DNA from: Eubacteriales Family XIII. Incertae Sedis bacterium
GTDB taxonomy: Bacteria > Bacillota_A > Clostridia > Peptostreptococcales > Anaerovoracaceae
Reading direction: 5' to 3'
Assembly: GCA_031278145.1 (NCBI GenBank)
Contig: JAITLA010000070.1
Location: 1-5,137, forward strand
DNA: 5,137 bases
Below are positions 1 to 4,748 of the stretch, one piece after another. The notes beneath the pieces were generated by a model, which did not search any database, was not told the DNA's origin, and saw only the letters and a list, made by a program, of their open reading frames with translations. Position numbers and translations under genes: made by a program. The first letter of the stretch is position 1; the number at the start of each line of letters is the position of its first letter.

Positions 1-1095
1 GTCGCGCACGGAAGCGGAAGGAACGTCGTGTTCGGCGTCAGTCCCGTGGGGATATGGGCCAACAGCTCCACGACGCCCCTGGGCAGCGATACGAAGGGCA
101 GCGAAGCGCTGATTCAGAAATTCGCGGACACGCGCGGCTGGGTCAAGCGCGGCATCGTCGATTACATTGCGCCGCAGATATACTGGAACATAGGCTACGA
201 GATCGCGGAATACACGACCCTCGTCAACTGGTGGGCCGATACGGTTGCGGGCACGAACGTGAAGCTGTACATCGGGCAGGCCGCCTACAGAACGGGCAAC
301 GCGGACGCGGCGAGTCCTTGGCATGGGGTGGATGAAATCAGCCGGCAGCTCGCGTTCAACAGGGCCGAAGCGAACGTGAGCGGCTATATCATGTACGCCT
401 ACAAGGCCTTCGCGGACAATCCCGCGCTCTACACCCTGATCAAGGAGCTCAACGATGCGGGCGTGCGGAAGGACGAGGCCGGCGCGGCGGACGGGACCGG
501 CGAGGCCGGCGAAGCGGCGGCGGACGGCGGCACGGTGTTCTCCGACACCGCCGATCACTGGGCGAGGGAATCCATCGAGGCCGTTTCCAAGCTTGGCGGC
601 GTGAACGGCTACCCCGACGGGACCTTCCTGCCCGACGGCTACATCAAGCGCGCGGACTTCATCCTCATGCTCATGAACATGTTCTCCCTGTATACGGAGC
701 AGGACGCCGCGGGCGGCTTCACGGACATCGCGCCGGACGCCTACTATTACCGGGCCGTCGCGTCCGCGAAGCGGGCCGGCATCGTCACGGGCATCGGATC
801 CGATATGTTTGATCCCGACGCGCAGCTGACGCGGCAGGATATGTTTGCGATGACCTACCGCGCGCTCGTGCTCATGGGCAAGCTGGATACGAGCGTCCTG
901 CCCTCCGCTCTGGACGGCTTCCCGGATCGCGCGCAGGTCGCGACCCACGCGGTCGCGCCCCTGTCCGCCTTCGTCGAAAAGGGCGTCGTGAAGGGTGCCG
1001 ACACGGGGCTCTTGGAGCCCGTGAAGCCGGCCACGCGCGCGGAAACCGTGACGCTGCTGTGGCGCGTGTACACGCTGTTCGGTTTGAGTGATTGA
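1..1095 (+). CDS. GHL10 (YngK-like) glycoside-hydrolase-like protein with three C-terminal SLH domains, 5'-truncated
   Basis: The reading frame is open from base 1, so the start lies outside the window; the GTG at 28 is internal. The first ~150 residues match the C-terminal half of the GHL10 family (formerly DUF187, YngK-like): a FGVSPVGIW strand, then DYIAPQIYWN, LVNWWAD and LYIGQAAY. A short Ala/Gly/Asp/Glu-rich linker (~470-535) leads to three SLH repeats at about 538-685, 712-860 and 905-1080, with the signature positions reading IKRAD, LTRQD and ATRAE. SLH triplets normally bind pyruvylated secondary wall polymer, so the protein is inferred to be exported and held on the wall, probably acting on a glycan. 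The substrate of GHL10 proteins is poorly known and the N-terminal half is not visible, so catalytic activity cannot be judged. The gene ends in TGA and converges on scfA with only 52 bp between the stop codons. Confidence 0.9.
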   Translation, partial: VAHGSGRNVVFGVSPVGIWANSSTTPLGSDTKGSEALIQKFADTRGWVKRGIVDYIAPQIYWNIGYEIAEYTTLVNWWADTVAGTNVKLYIGQAAYRTGNADAASPWHGVDEISRQLAFNRAEANVSGYIMYAYKAFADNPALYTLIKELNDAGVRKDEAGAADGTGEAGEAAADGGTVFSDTADHWARESIEAVSKLGGVNGYPDGTFLPDGYIKRADFILMLMNMFSLYTEQDAAGGFTDIAPDAYYYRAVASAKRAGIVTGIGSDMFDPDAQLTRQDMFAMTYRALVLMGKLDTSVLPSALDGFPDRAQVATHAVAPLSAFVEKGVVKGADTGLLEPVKPATRAETVTLLWRVYTLFGLSD

Positions 1096-1105
1096 TTGGC
1101 CGGCC

Positions 1106-1147
1106 GGGCGGCGGAGCGGGGCCGGCGCGGCCCTCGCTCCGTCCGCC
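1106..1147. terminator. Long G+C hairpin between convergent stop codons, possible bidirectional terminator
   Basis: The core pairs CGGAGCG-GGGCC (from 1112) with GGCCC-T-CGCTCCG (to 1141) around a 5-nt loop. It can extend outward to 1106 and 1147 through GGCGG/CCGCC with one bulge. It fills nearly the whole gap between the SLH-hydrolase stop (1095) and the scfA stop (1148). Neither side has a real U-tract, so it may act as a weak or factor-assisted terminator, or as a 3'-end stabiliser, for both convergent transcripts. Confidence 0.45.
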
Positions 1148-1294
1148 TCAGCGGCGCTTGTCGCTTTCGCAGGTTTGATTTCCCACGGTGCAGGAGGTCT
1201 TGCAGGCCGATTGGCAGGAGGTTTGGCATTCGCCGCAGCCCTTGCCGGCCGTGACCTTCAACGTGGGTTTTGCGATGGTTTTGATGTGCTTCAT
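1148..1294 (-). CDS. scfA: SCIFF six-cysteine ranthipeptide precursor
   Basis: This 48-residue peptide begins MKHIKTIAKPTLK and has the near-invariant SCIFF core CGECQTSCQSACKTSC followed by TVGNQTCE. The six cysteines are at residues 20, 23, 27, 31, 35 and 42, which is the 'six cysteines in forty-five residues' signature. Family knowledge: SCIFF peptides are RiPP precursors whose cysteines are linked by a radical SAM maturase to backbone or side-chain carbons, with Thr as a known acceptor in the Clostridium thermocellum homologue CteA. The start is the ATG at 1292-1294, preceded by a strong Shine-Dalgarno (AAGGAG, 7 nt spacing) and matching the family N-terminus; the same frame stays open upstream to 1504, but that extension is arginine-rich noise crossing the promoter. 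The tail ESDKRR is slightly longer and more basic than I expect for this family. The gene has its own promoter, and its maturase lies 1.8 kb upstream beyond an SLH gene. Confidence 0.95.
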   Translation of the reverse strand: MKHIKTIAKPTLKVTAGKGCGECQTSCQSACKTSCTVGNQTCESDKRR

Positions 1295-1298
1295 GGTT

Positions 1299-1307
1299 CC
1301 TCTCCTT
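1299..1307 (-). promoter_or_regulatory. Ribosome binding site of scfA
   Basis: Read on the minus strand this is AAGGAGAGG followed by AACC and ATG. It fixes the start of the small precursor at 1294 and argues against the longer open frame reaching upstream. Confidence 0.85.
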
Positions 1308-1327
1308 CGTTCTTTTCGCTGTATCGG

Positions 1328-1351
1328 GCCGGCGGGGTCCTCGCCGCCGGC
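1328..1351 (-). promoter_or_regulatory. Hairpin in the scfA 5' leader
   Basis: A perfect 8-bp inverted repeat, GCCGGCGG at 1328-1335 and CCGCCGGC at 1344-1351, with an 8-nt loop. It lies inside the ~79-nt leader expected from the upstream promoter, about 20 nt 5' of the Shine-Dalgarno. There is no U-tract, so a stability or translational-control element is more likely than a terminator. Confidence 0.55.
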
Positions 1352-1379
1352 TTTGTGCGCCCGCGGGCCCTCGGAAGAT

Positions 1380-1408
1380 ATTATAACCGCGCGCGCGGCG
1401 GATTGCAA
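1380..1408 (-). promoter_or_regulatory. Sigma-A-type promoter of scfA
   Basis: On the minus strand there is TTGCAA (1403-1408), a 17-bp spacer, and a perfect TATAAT (1380-1385). Transcription should start near 1373, giving a leader of about 79 nt. The -35 lies only 10 bp beyond the U-tract of the SLH-gene terminator, so scfA looks like an independent unit. The element resembles the scfB promoter at 4518-4546. Confidence 0.75.
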
Positions 1409-1417
1409 GGGCGCGTC

Positions 1418-1455
1418 AAAAAAAGAAAGCGGGCGGGGGTTTCCCGTCCGCTTTC
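1418..1455 (-). terminator. Intrinsic terminator of the SLH-domain gene
   Basis: On the minus strand GAAAGCGGACGGG (from 1455) pairs with CCCGCCCGCTTTC (to 1425) over 13 positions with one non-Watson-Crick pair and a 5-nt loop, and is followed directly by seven T (1424-1418). It begins 27 bp after the SLH-gene stop and is a textbook rho-independent terminator. It insulates scfA from the upstream gene. Confidence 0.92.
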
Positions 1456-1481
1456 GGGGCGCTCGATCCGTATTCTTCGCC

Positions 1482-2645
1482 CTATTTCTTCGTCGCCTCG
1501 ACAAACCTGTGCAGCATCGCCGCGACCTCGGCGCGCGTGGCGCTCTTGGTCGGACTGAACGCGTTCTTGCCCACGCCGTTTACGATTGCGCCGGCGTACA
1601 GCGTCCGGACGGCGTTCTTCGCGTAACCCGCAATCTCCGATTCATCGGTGAATAAGACGGGCTGCCGCGTGTTGGGAAGCGTCTTCTTCGAGAACTCCGC
1701 GTAGCGCAGGAGTATCACCGCGAAGTCCTGCCGCGAAACCTCCGCGTCGGGCGCGAAGCGGTTGCCGCCGACGCCGTTCACGATCCCCCGCGCCTTCGCC
1801 CACTCGACGTATGCGGTATAGTATTGCCCCGCCGCGACGTCGCTGAAGGAGCCGCTCGTGTAGGCGCTCGTGCTCACGCCGTCGAGCCTGCCGAGCACGG
1901 TCACGATCATGCCGCGCGTCATGGGTGTGCGCGGGGCGAAGGTGCTTGTGCTCACGCCTGCGAAGAGGCCGTTTTTCACGACGTATTCCACGTCGGCGTA
2001 GAACCAGTCGGTGGTCTTGACGTCATTGAAGCGGCTGCTCTGTCCGCTCGTTCCCGTGTCGGGCTTCGCCGGTGTCGGCTTCTTGTCCGCGGGCTTTTGG
2101 CTCGGCTTGCCGCCACCGCTTCCGCCGCCGCCGGTGCCGCCGCCGGTGTACTTTTTGACGGTGAACCCAAAGGAACCCACCACCGTTTGATTGCTCATAT
2201 CCACCGCCGTGATCGTGACAAATTCATCCTGTTGCAGCGTCGCTCCATCCACAATGCCGATATAGGCGAATGCGGCTTGCGTCGTTTTGCCCGGGAGCTT
2301 GTCGAGTTTCAAAGCCGTTCCGGTGACGGCGGGGTTGGGCTTGGCGGCCTTGTCCGTCAGATAGAATTTTTGGACCGTTTTCAGGCTGCTCCCGGTGGCG
2401 ATCTCAACCCAAATCTCTCGCTTGTCGGGCGTATTCGGCAGTATGGGCGCCACCATGCTTATTTTTTTCGGGGTCCTGACGGTTGCGGCACTGTCCGCCG
2501 TGGTAAACGTCGGAAGATTGGGCGTGAATTCGATTGTGCGACCACTGTCCACGCCCGCCGCGAATGCAAAAGGCCCTATGCTCGTCAGCAGGAAAACGAA
2601 TGCGACGAGCAGAGATAGATCTCTCCCGAAGGTTTCTTTTCTCAT
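1482..2645 (-). CDS. Secreted SLH-domain protein with unrecognised N-terminal domain
   Basis: A 387-residue protein. Residues 1-30 form a signal peptide: MRKETFGRD, a hydrophobic stretch LSLLVAFVFLLTSIGPFAF, and a likely signal peptidase I site around AFAA|G. Residues ~35-165 are a beta-rich, non-cysteine region that I do not recognise; strands such as EIWVEIAT and SFGFTVKKY suggest a beta-sandwich. Residues 167-204 are a Gly-rich then Lys/Pro/Ala-rich linker. Three SLH repeats follow at ~206-250, 268-312 and 332-381, with signature positions MTRGM, VSRQD and ATRAE. The protein is inferred to be exported and bound to secondary wall polymer. The ATG at 2643-2645 has a moderate Shine-Dalgarno (AAAGGGA, centred ~12 nt upstream) and directly precedes the signal peptide. 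The gene has its own strong promoter, a ~280-nt leader and its own terminator. It sits between scfB and scfA. Confidence 0.93.
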   Translation of the reverse strand: MRKETFGRDLSLLVAFVFLLTSIGPFAFAAGVDSGRTIEFTPNLPTFTTADSAATVRTPKKISMVAPILPNTPDKREIWVEIATGSSLKTVQKFYLTDKAAKPNPAVTGTALKLDKLPGKTTQAAFAYIGIVDGATLQQDEFVTITAVDMSNQTVVGSFGFTVKKYTGGGTGGGGSGGGKPSQKPADKKPTPAKPDTGTSGQSSRFNDVKTTDWFYADVEYVVKNGLFAGVSTSTFAPRTPMTRGMIVTVLGRLDGVSTSAYTSGSFSDVAAGQYYTAYVEWAKARGIVNGVGGNRFAPDAEVSRQDFAVILLRYAEFSKKTLPNTRQPVLFTDESEIAGYAKNAVRTLYAGAIVNGVGKNAFSPTKSATRAEVAAMLHRFVEATKK

Positions 2646-2927
2646 CCCTTTATTATCCCTTTCATTTCAATATACGATAGGTGCTTCGAAGGGCGGCGGG
2701 CAAGCCCGGCCTCCTTCGCGACAAGCGCCCCTGTTTGCCGCGGATATAAAAAAACGCCGCGCGGCAATGCTTGTCGCACAGGTACAGGGCCCGCCGGCAA
2801 GGGACTCGCACGGTTCGGCGCTTGCTCCTTGCCGCGCCGCCGGCCTTCCTCGCCTCGACCGACAAAAAAACACGCGCCGGCGCTGTGCGGGTGTTCGCCG
2901 GCAGGCCCCGAATTTTTCTTCCTGTCA
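2646..2927 (-). promoter_or_regulatory. Long structured 5' leader of the SLH gene (possible attenuator or small RNA)
   Basis: About 280 nt lie between the predicted transcription start (~2927) and the SLH start codon. Inverted repeats include: 2896-2902 with 2876-2882 (7 bp), which excludes a second hairpin 2887-2895 with 2869-2877 (8 of 9 pairs) that runs straight into a U7 tract (2870-2864); 2827-2833 with 2796-2802 (7 bp), which competes with 2829-2837 pairing to 2759-2767 (9 bp) shortly before a second U7 tract (2754-2748); and an extended stem 2769-2777 with 2718-2726 (9 bp) enclosing 2760-2767 with 2735-2742 (8 bp). This is consistent with terminator/antiterminator switching, or a ~60 or ~180 nt small RNA. 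I match it to no known riboswitch, T-box, 6S or SRP RNA. G+C-rich DNA yields many chance repeats, so confidence is moderate. Confidence 0.45.
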
Positions 2928-2933
2928 CTTATC

Positions 2934-2962
2934 ATTATACGGAAAACGAAGGGATTTGTCAA
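2934..2962 (-). promoter_or_regulatory. Full-consensus sigma-A promoter of the SLH gene
   Basis: On the minus strand there is TTGACA (2957-2962), exactly 17 bp, and TATAAT (2934-2939): both hexamers are perfect at optimal spacing. The upstream flank is A/T-rich (2963-3011), resembling an UP element. Start expected near 2927. Such strength fits an abundant S-layer-type protein or a separate RNA. Confidence 0.88.
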
Positions 2963-2991
2963 TTTGAAAAGGCGCGTTTTTCGATGAAAAA

Positions 2992-3007
2992 TGTTGAAAT
3001 TTCAACA
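2992..3007. repeat. 16-bp perfect palindrome, candidate operator or A/T-rich terminator stem
   Basis: TGTTGAAATTTCAACA is its own reverse complement, and the symmetry continues as AAA (2988-2990) and TTT (3009-3011) beyond one mismatch. It is centred about 72 bp upstream of the expected start of the SLH transcript, a position used by many activators. On the minus strand it is also followed by five T, so it could instead help to end the scfB transcript. Confidence 0.5.
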
Positions 3008-3020
3008 CTTTAAGGCAGGT

Positions 3021-3046
3021 GCCGGCACGCGTCGGGAAATGCCGGC
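3021..3046 (-). terminator. Possible 3' hairpin of the scfB transcript
   Basis: GCCGGCA (3021-3027) and TGCCGGC (3040-3046) form a 7-bp inverted repeat with a 12-nt loop, about 35 bp after the scfB stop. An outer pairing of GCAGG (3015-3019) with CCTGC (3064-3068) can enclose it. No U-tract follows immediately; the nearest T-run on the minus strand is after the A/T palindrome near 2990. It is a weak terminator candidate. Confidence 0.35.
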
Positions 3047-3079
3047 GGATACTTGCAGATATGCCTGCGCGCGGGGACC

Positions 3080-4444
3080 TCAGTCCTCGATCAGGGCGGC
3101 ACGGATGCCGATTGCGCATTCCACGCGCTTTCGTTCGAGCGCGCAGCCGAGGGCGTAGGGCTTCAGTATGTCGCCGTTCATCTGCCAGGCGTTGGCGTGG
3201 CAGCCGCCGCCACAGTGAAATTTCGCCCAGCAGGCCCGGCAGTCCGGCTTGCTTTGGACGTGCGCGCGGTTGAAGACCTCGTAGAACGGATTTTCGAAGG
3301 TCGCGTCGTGCAGTCCGCCCATGCGGAAGGCGGGGTTTCCGACGAAGCGGTGGCAGGGGTAGAGATCCCCCTCCGGCGACACCGCGACGTACTCCGTGCC
3401 CGCGCCGCAGCCCGCAATCCGCTTGAACACGCAGGGCCCCCGTTCGAGATCCACATTGAAATGAAAGAAGGAGATGCCCTCGCCGCTTCTCTCGCGCGCG
3501 AGGCAGAACGCGGCCAAGCGGTCGTATTCCGCGAGGATGCGCGGGAGATCCGCCTCGCGCAACGCGAAGTCGCGGTCCTCGCCCGCGACGACGGGCTCCG
3601 CCGAGATGTTGCGAAAGCCGAGATCGGCCAGATGCCGCACGTCCTCGGAGAAGTCCAAATTGTGCCGCGTGAAGGTGCCGCGCACGTAGTGCTTGCCCTC
3701 TCTGTTTTGGACGAAGCGCTTGTGATTTTTCAGGACCGAGGCGTAGGTGGGACCCCCGCCCGCGGTTTTGCGCATCGCGTCGTGGACTTCGGGCCTGCCG
3801 TCCATGCTCAGGATCACGTTGTCCATATGCGCGTTGCAGAAGGCCTCCTTTTCCGCGTCGAGCAGCAGGCCGTTCGTCGTGATCGTGAAGCCTATGTGTT
3901 TGCCGAAGTCCCTTTCGCGCGCGCGGGCGTAGGCGACGAGCGCCTTGACGACGGGAAAATTCAGCAGGGGCTCGCCGCCGAAGAAATCGATTTCGAGCCT
4001 GCGCCTGTTTCCCGAATGCGTGAGCAGGAAATCGATGGCGCGTTTGCCCGTTTCCGCGGGCAGCAGCGTCCTTTGCCCGTCGAAGGCGCCATCGTCCGCG
4101 AAGCAGTAGCGGCAAGACATGTTGCAGTCGTGGGCGACGTGCAGGCACAGGGCCTTGACGACCGCGCCGCGCCCCGTGATCGCCTCGTCCGCGAGCGGCG
4201 CCTCCTCGCTGAAGAGCGTTCCCTCGTCGATCAGCGTCCGTATCTCCGACAGGGCCTCCGCGAGCGCCGCTTCGGGAAATTCCGCGGCGAGCGCGGCGCT
4301 CGCCGCAGCCGCGCCCGCGTCCGCGTCCGCCGCCGTTTCGAAAAACGCGAGCGCGCGATACGCCGCGTCGCCGGCGAGGTGCACGGCGCCGCTGTTCACG
4401 TCCAAGACGATGTTCAAATCGTCGAATCTGTAGCGATGTATCAT
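3080..4444 (-). CDS. scfB: Radical SAM/SPASM SCIFF peptide maturase (thioether-forming)
   Basis: A 454-residue enzyme expected to cleave S-adenosylmethionine and link SCIFF cysteines to carbon atoms in the precursor; the characterised homologue is CteB of Clostridium thermocellum. Residues ~1-85 fit the RiPP-recognition (PqqD-like) region that binds the leader. The radical SAM motif CNMSCRYC gives C107, C111 and C114 for the catalytic 4Fe-4S cluster, and GGEP is at 156-159. The C-terminal SPASM/auxiliary-cluster region has C338, C346 (GCGAGTEYVAV), C364 (GDLYPCHRF), C402/C405/C411/C415 (CRACW, HCGGGC), C434 and C443, so the ligand set for two auxiliary clusters looks complete. The ATG at 4442-4444 has a good Shine-Dalgarno (GAGAGG, 5 nt spacing). 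The gene has its own promoter and leader hairpin and is divergent from mreB. The substrate gene scfA is on the same strand but separated by the SLH gene. Confidence 0.96.
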   Translation of the reverse strand: MIHRYRFDDLNIVLDVNSGAVHLAGDAAYRALAFFETAADADAGAAAASAALAAEFPEAALAEALSEIRTLIDEGTLFSEEAPLADEAITGRGAVVKALCLHVAHDCNMSCRYCFADDGAFDGQRTLLPAETGKRAIDFLLTHSGNRRRLEIDFFGGEPLLNFPVVKALVAYARARERDFGKHIGFTITTNGLLLDAEKEAFCNAHMDNVILSMDGRPEVHDAMRKTAGGGPTYASVLKNHKRFVQNREGKHYVRGTFTRHNLDFSEDVRHLADLGFRNISAEPVVAGEDRDFALREADLPRILAEYDRLAAFCLARERSGEGISFFHFNVDLERGPCVFKRIAGCGAGTEYVAVSPEGDLYPCHRFVGNPAFRMGGLHDATFENPFYEVFNRAHVQSKPDCRACWAKFHCGGGCHANAWQMNGDILKPYALGCALERKRVECAIGIRAALIED

Positions 4445-4470
4445 AAAATCCTCTCATGCGCGGATCGATT

Positions 4471-4497
4471 GTGCGGGACTTGCCCGCCGTCCCGCAC
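4471..4497 (-). promoter_or_regulatory. Perfect hairpin in the scfB 5' leader
   Basis: GTGCGGGAC (4471-4479) and GTCCCGCAC (4489-4497) form a perfect 9-bp inverted repeat around a 9-nt loop. It lies in the ~67-nt leader between the scfB promoter and its Shine-Dalgarno, which begins about 14 nt downstream. There is no U-tract on either strand. Possible roles are mRNA stabilisation, translational control or a protein operator. Confidence 0.6.
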
Positions 4498-4517
4498 GCC
4501 CACCTTCGAACAGTAAC

Positions 4518-4546
4518 ATTGTAAGCGAAAGCGCGTCGCCTTGCAA
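4518..4546 (-). promoter_or_regulatory. Sigma-A-type promoter of scfB
   Basis: On the minus strand there is TTGCAA (4541-4546), a 17-bp spacer, and TACAAT (4518-4523), with an expected start near 4511. The -35 is identical to that of scfA, the -10 differs by one base, and 10 of 17 spacer positions agree by my alignment. Confidence 0.7.
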
Positions 4547-4567
4547 GTCCGGAATTCCAAAAATAAA

Positions 4568-4596
4568 TTGAAATGCCCGGGGGGAACGTGTATAAT
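4568..4596 (+). promoter_or_regulatory. Sigma-A-type promoter of the mreB-family gene
   Basis: TTGAAA (4568-4573), 17 bp, and a perfect TATAAT (4591-4596), with expected start near 4603. It is back to back with the scfB promoter: the two -35 elements are about 21 bp apart, facing away from each other. Confidence 0.8.
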
Positions 4597-4602
4597 AGGA
4601 AC

Positions 4603-4748
4603 GTGGGTCTGCGGGGATCTTGCCGGCCTTGGGCGCGCTTTTCGGACCCCGATGAAAGGGGCGCCGCTGTTCAAGGGTTCAATCAAAAGCATTCAAACGC
4701 CGCGATGATTTGCGAGGGGTTTGATTGGTAACAAAGGAGTTGATTCTA
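4603..4748 (+). promoter_or_regulatory. 5' leader of the mreB-family gene with inverted repeat and Shine-Dalgarno
   Basis: A ~145-nt leader with no convincing small ORF. It contains a CCCC/GGGG mini-hairpin (4647-4661) and an 8-bp inverted repeat, CAATCAAA (4680-4687) with TTTGATTG (4720-4727), ending 5 nt before the Shine-Dalgarno AAAGGAG (4733-4739). The Shine-Dalgarno is 9 nt from a TTG at 4749, which decides the start; the nearer TTG at 4740 abuts the Shine-Dalgarno and is unlikely. Confidence 0.55.

Noticed and set aside
28..1095. GTG at 28 as the true start of the GHL10-SLH gene
   Set aside because: The frame is open to base 1, the GTG is inside a conserved GHL10 strand, and there is no Shine-Dalgarno before it.
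1295..1504. N-terminal extension of the scfA frame up to 1504
   Set aside because: It crosses the terminator of the upstream gene and the scfA promoter and is Arg/Pro-rich; the family N-terminus and a strong Shine-Dalgarno fix the start at 1294.
1824..2618. 264-codon + strand open frame antisense to the SLH gene
   Set aside because: The His/Arg/Ala-rich sequence arises from the antisense of SLH codons; no start signal.
2748..2927. 6S RNA, SRP RNA, RNase P RNA or tmRNA in the SLH leader
   Set aside because: The length and strong promoter invited the idea, but I found none of the diagnostic conserved segments, such as the SRP GGAAGGAAGCA-type loop, and no clean 6S-like closing stem.
2642..2962. 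Open frame in the SLH leader ending MKGIIKG with a stop overlapping the SLH ATG
   Set aside because: The frame begins within the promoter, has no Shine-Dalgarno before the internal ATG at 2665, and shows no conserved features; translational coupling through the 7-codon end is possible but unsupported.
2925..4457. Long arginine-rich open frame on the minus strand overlapping scfB in another frame
   Set aside because: It is a G+C-driven shadow: low complexity, no family resemblance, and scfB has complete conserved motifs in its own frame.
3053..4516. 487-codon open frame on the + strand antisense to scfB
   Set aside because: It lies fully opposite a well-supported gene, crosses the scfB start and leader, and has no recognisable domains or Shine-Dalgarno.
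4441..4692. 83-codon minus-strand open frame upstream of scfB
   Set aside because: It overlaps both divergent promoters and the scfB leader hairpin and has no recognisable sequence features.
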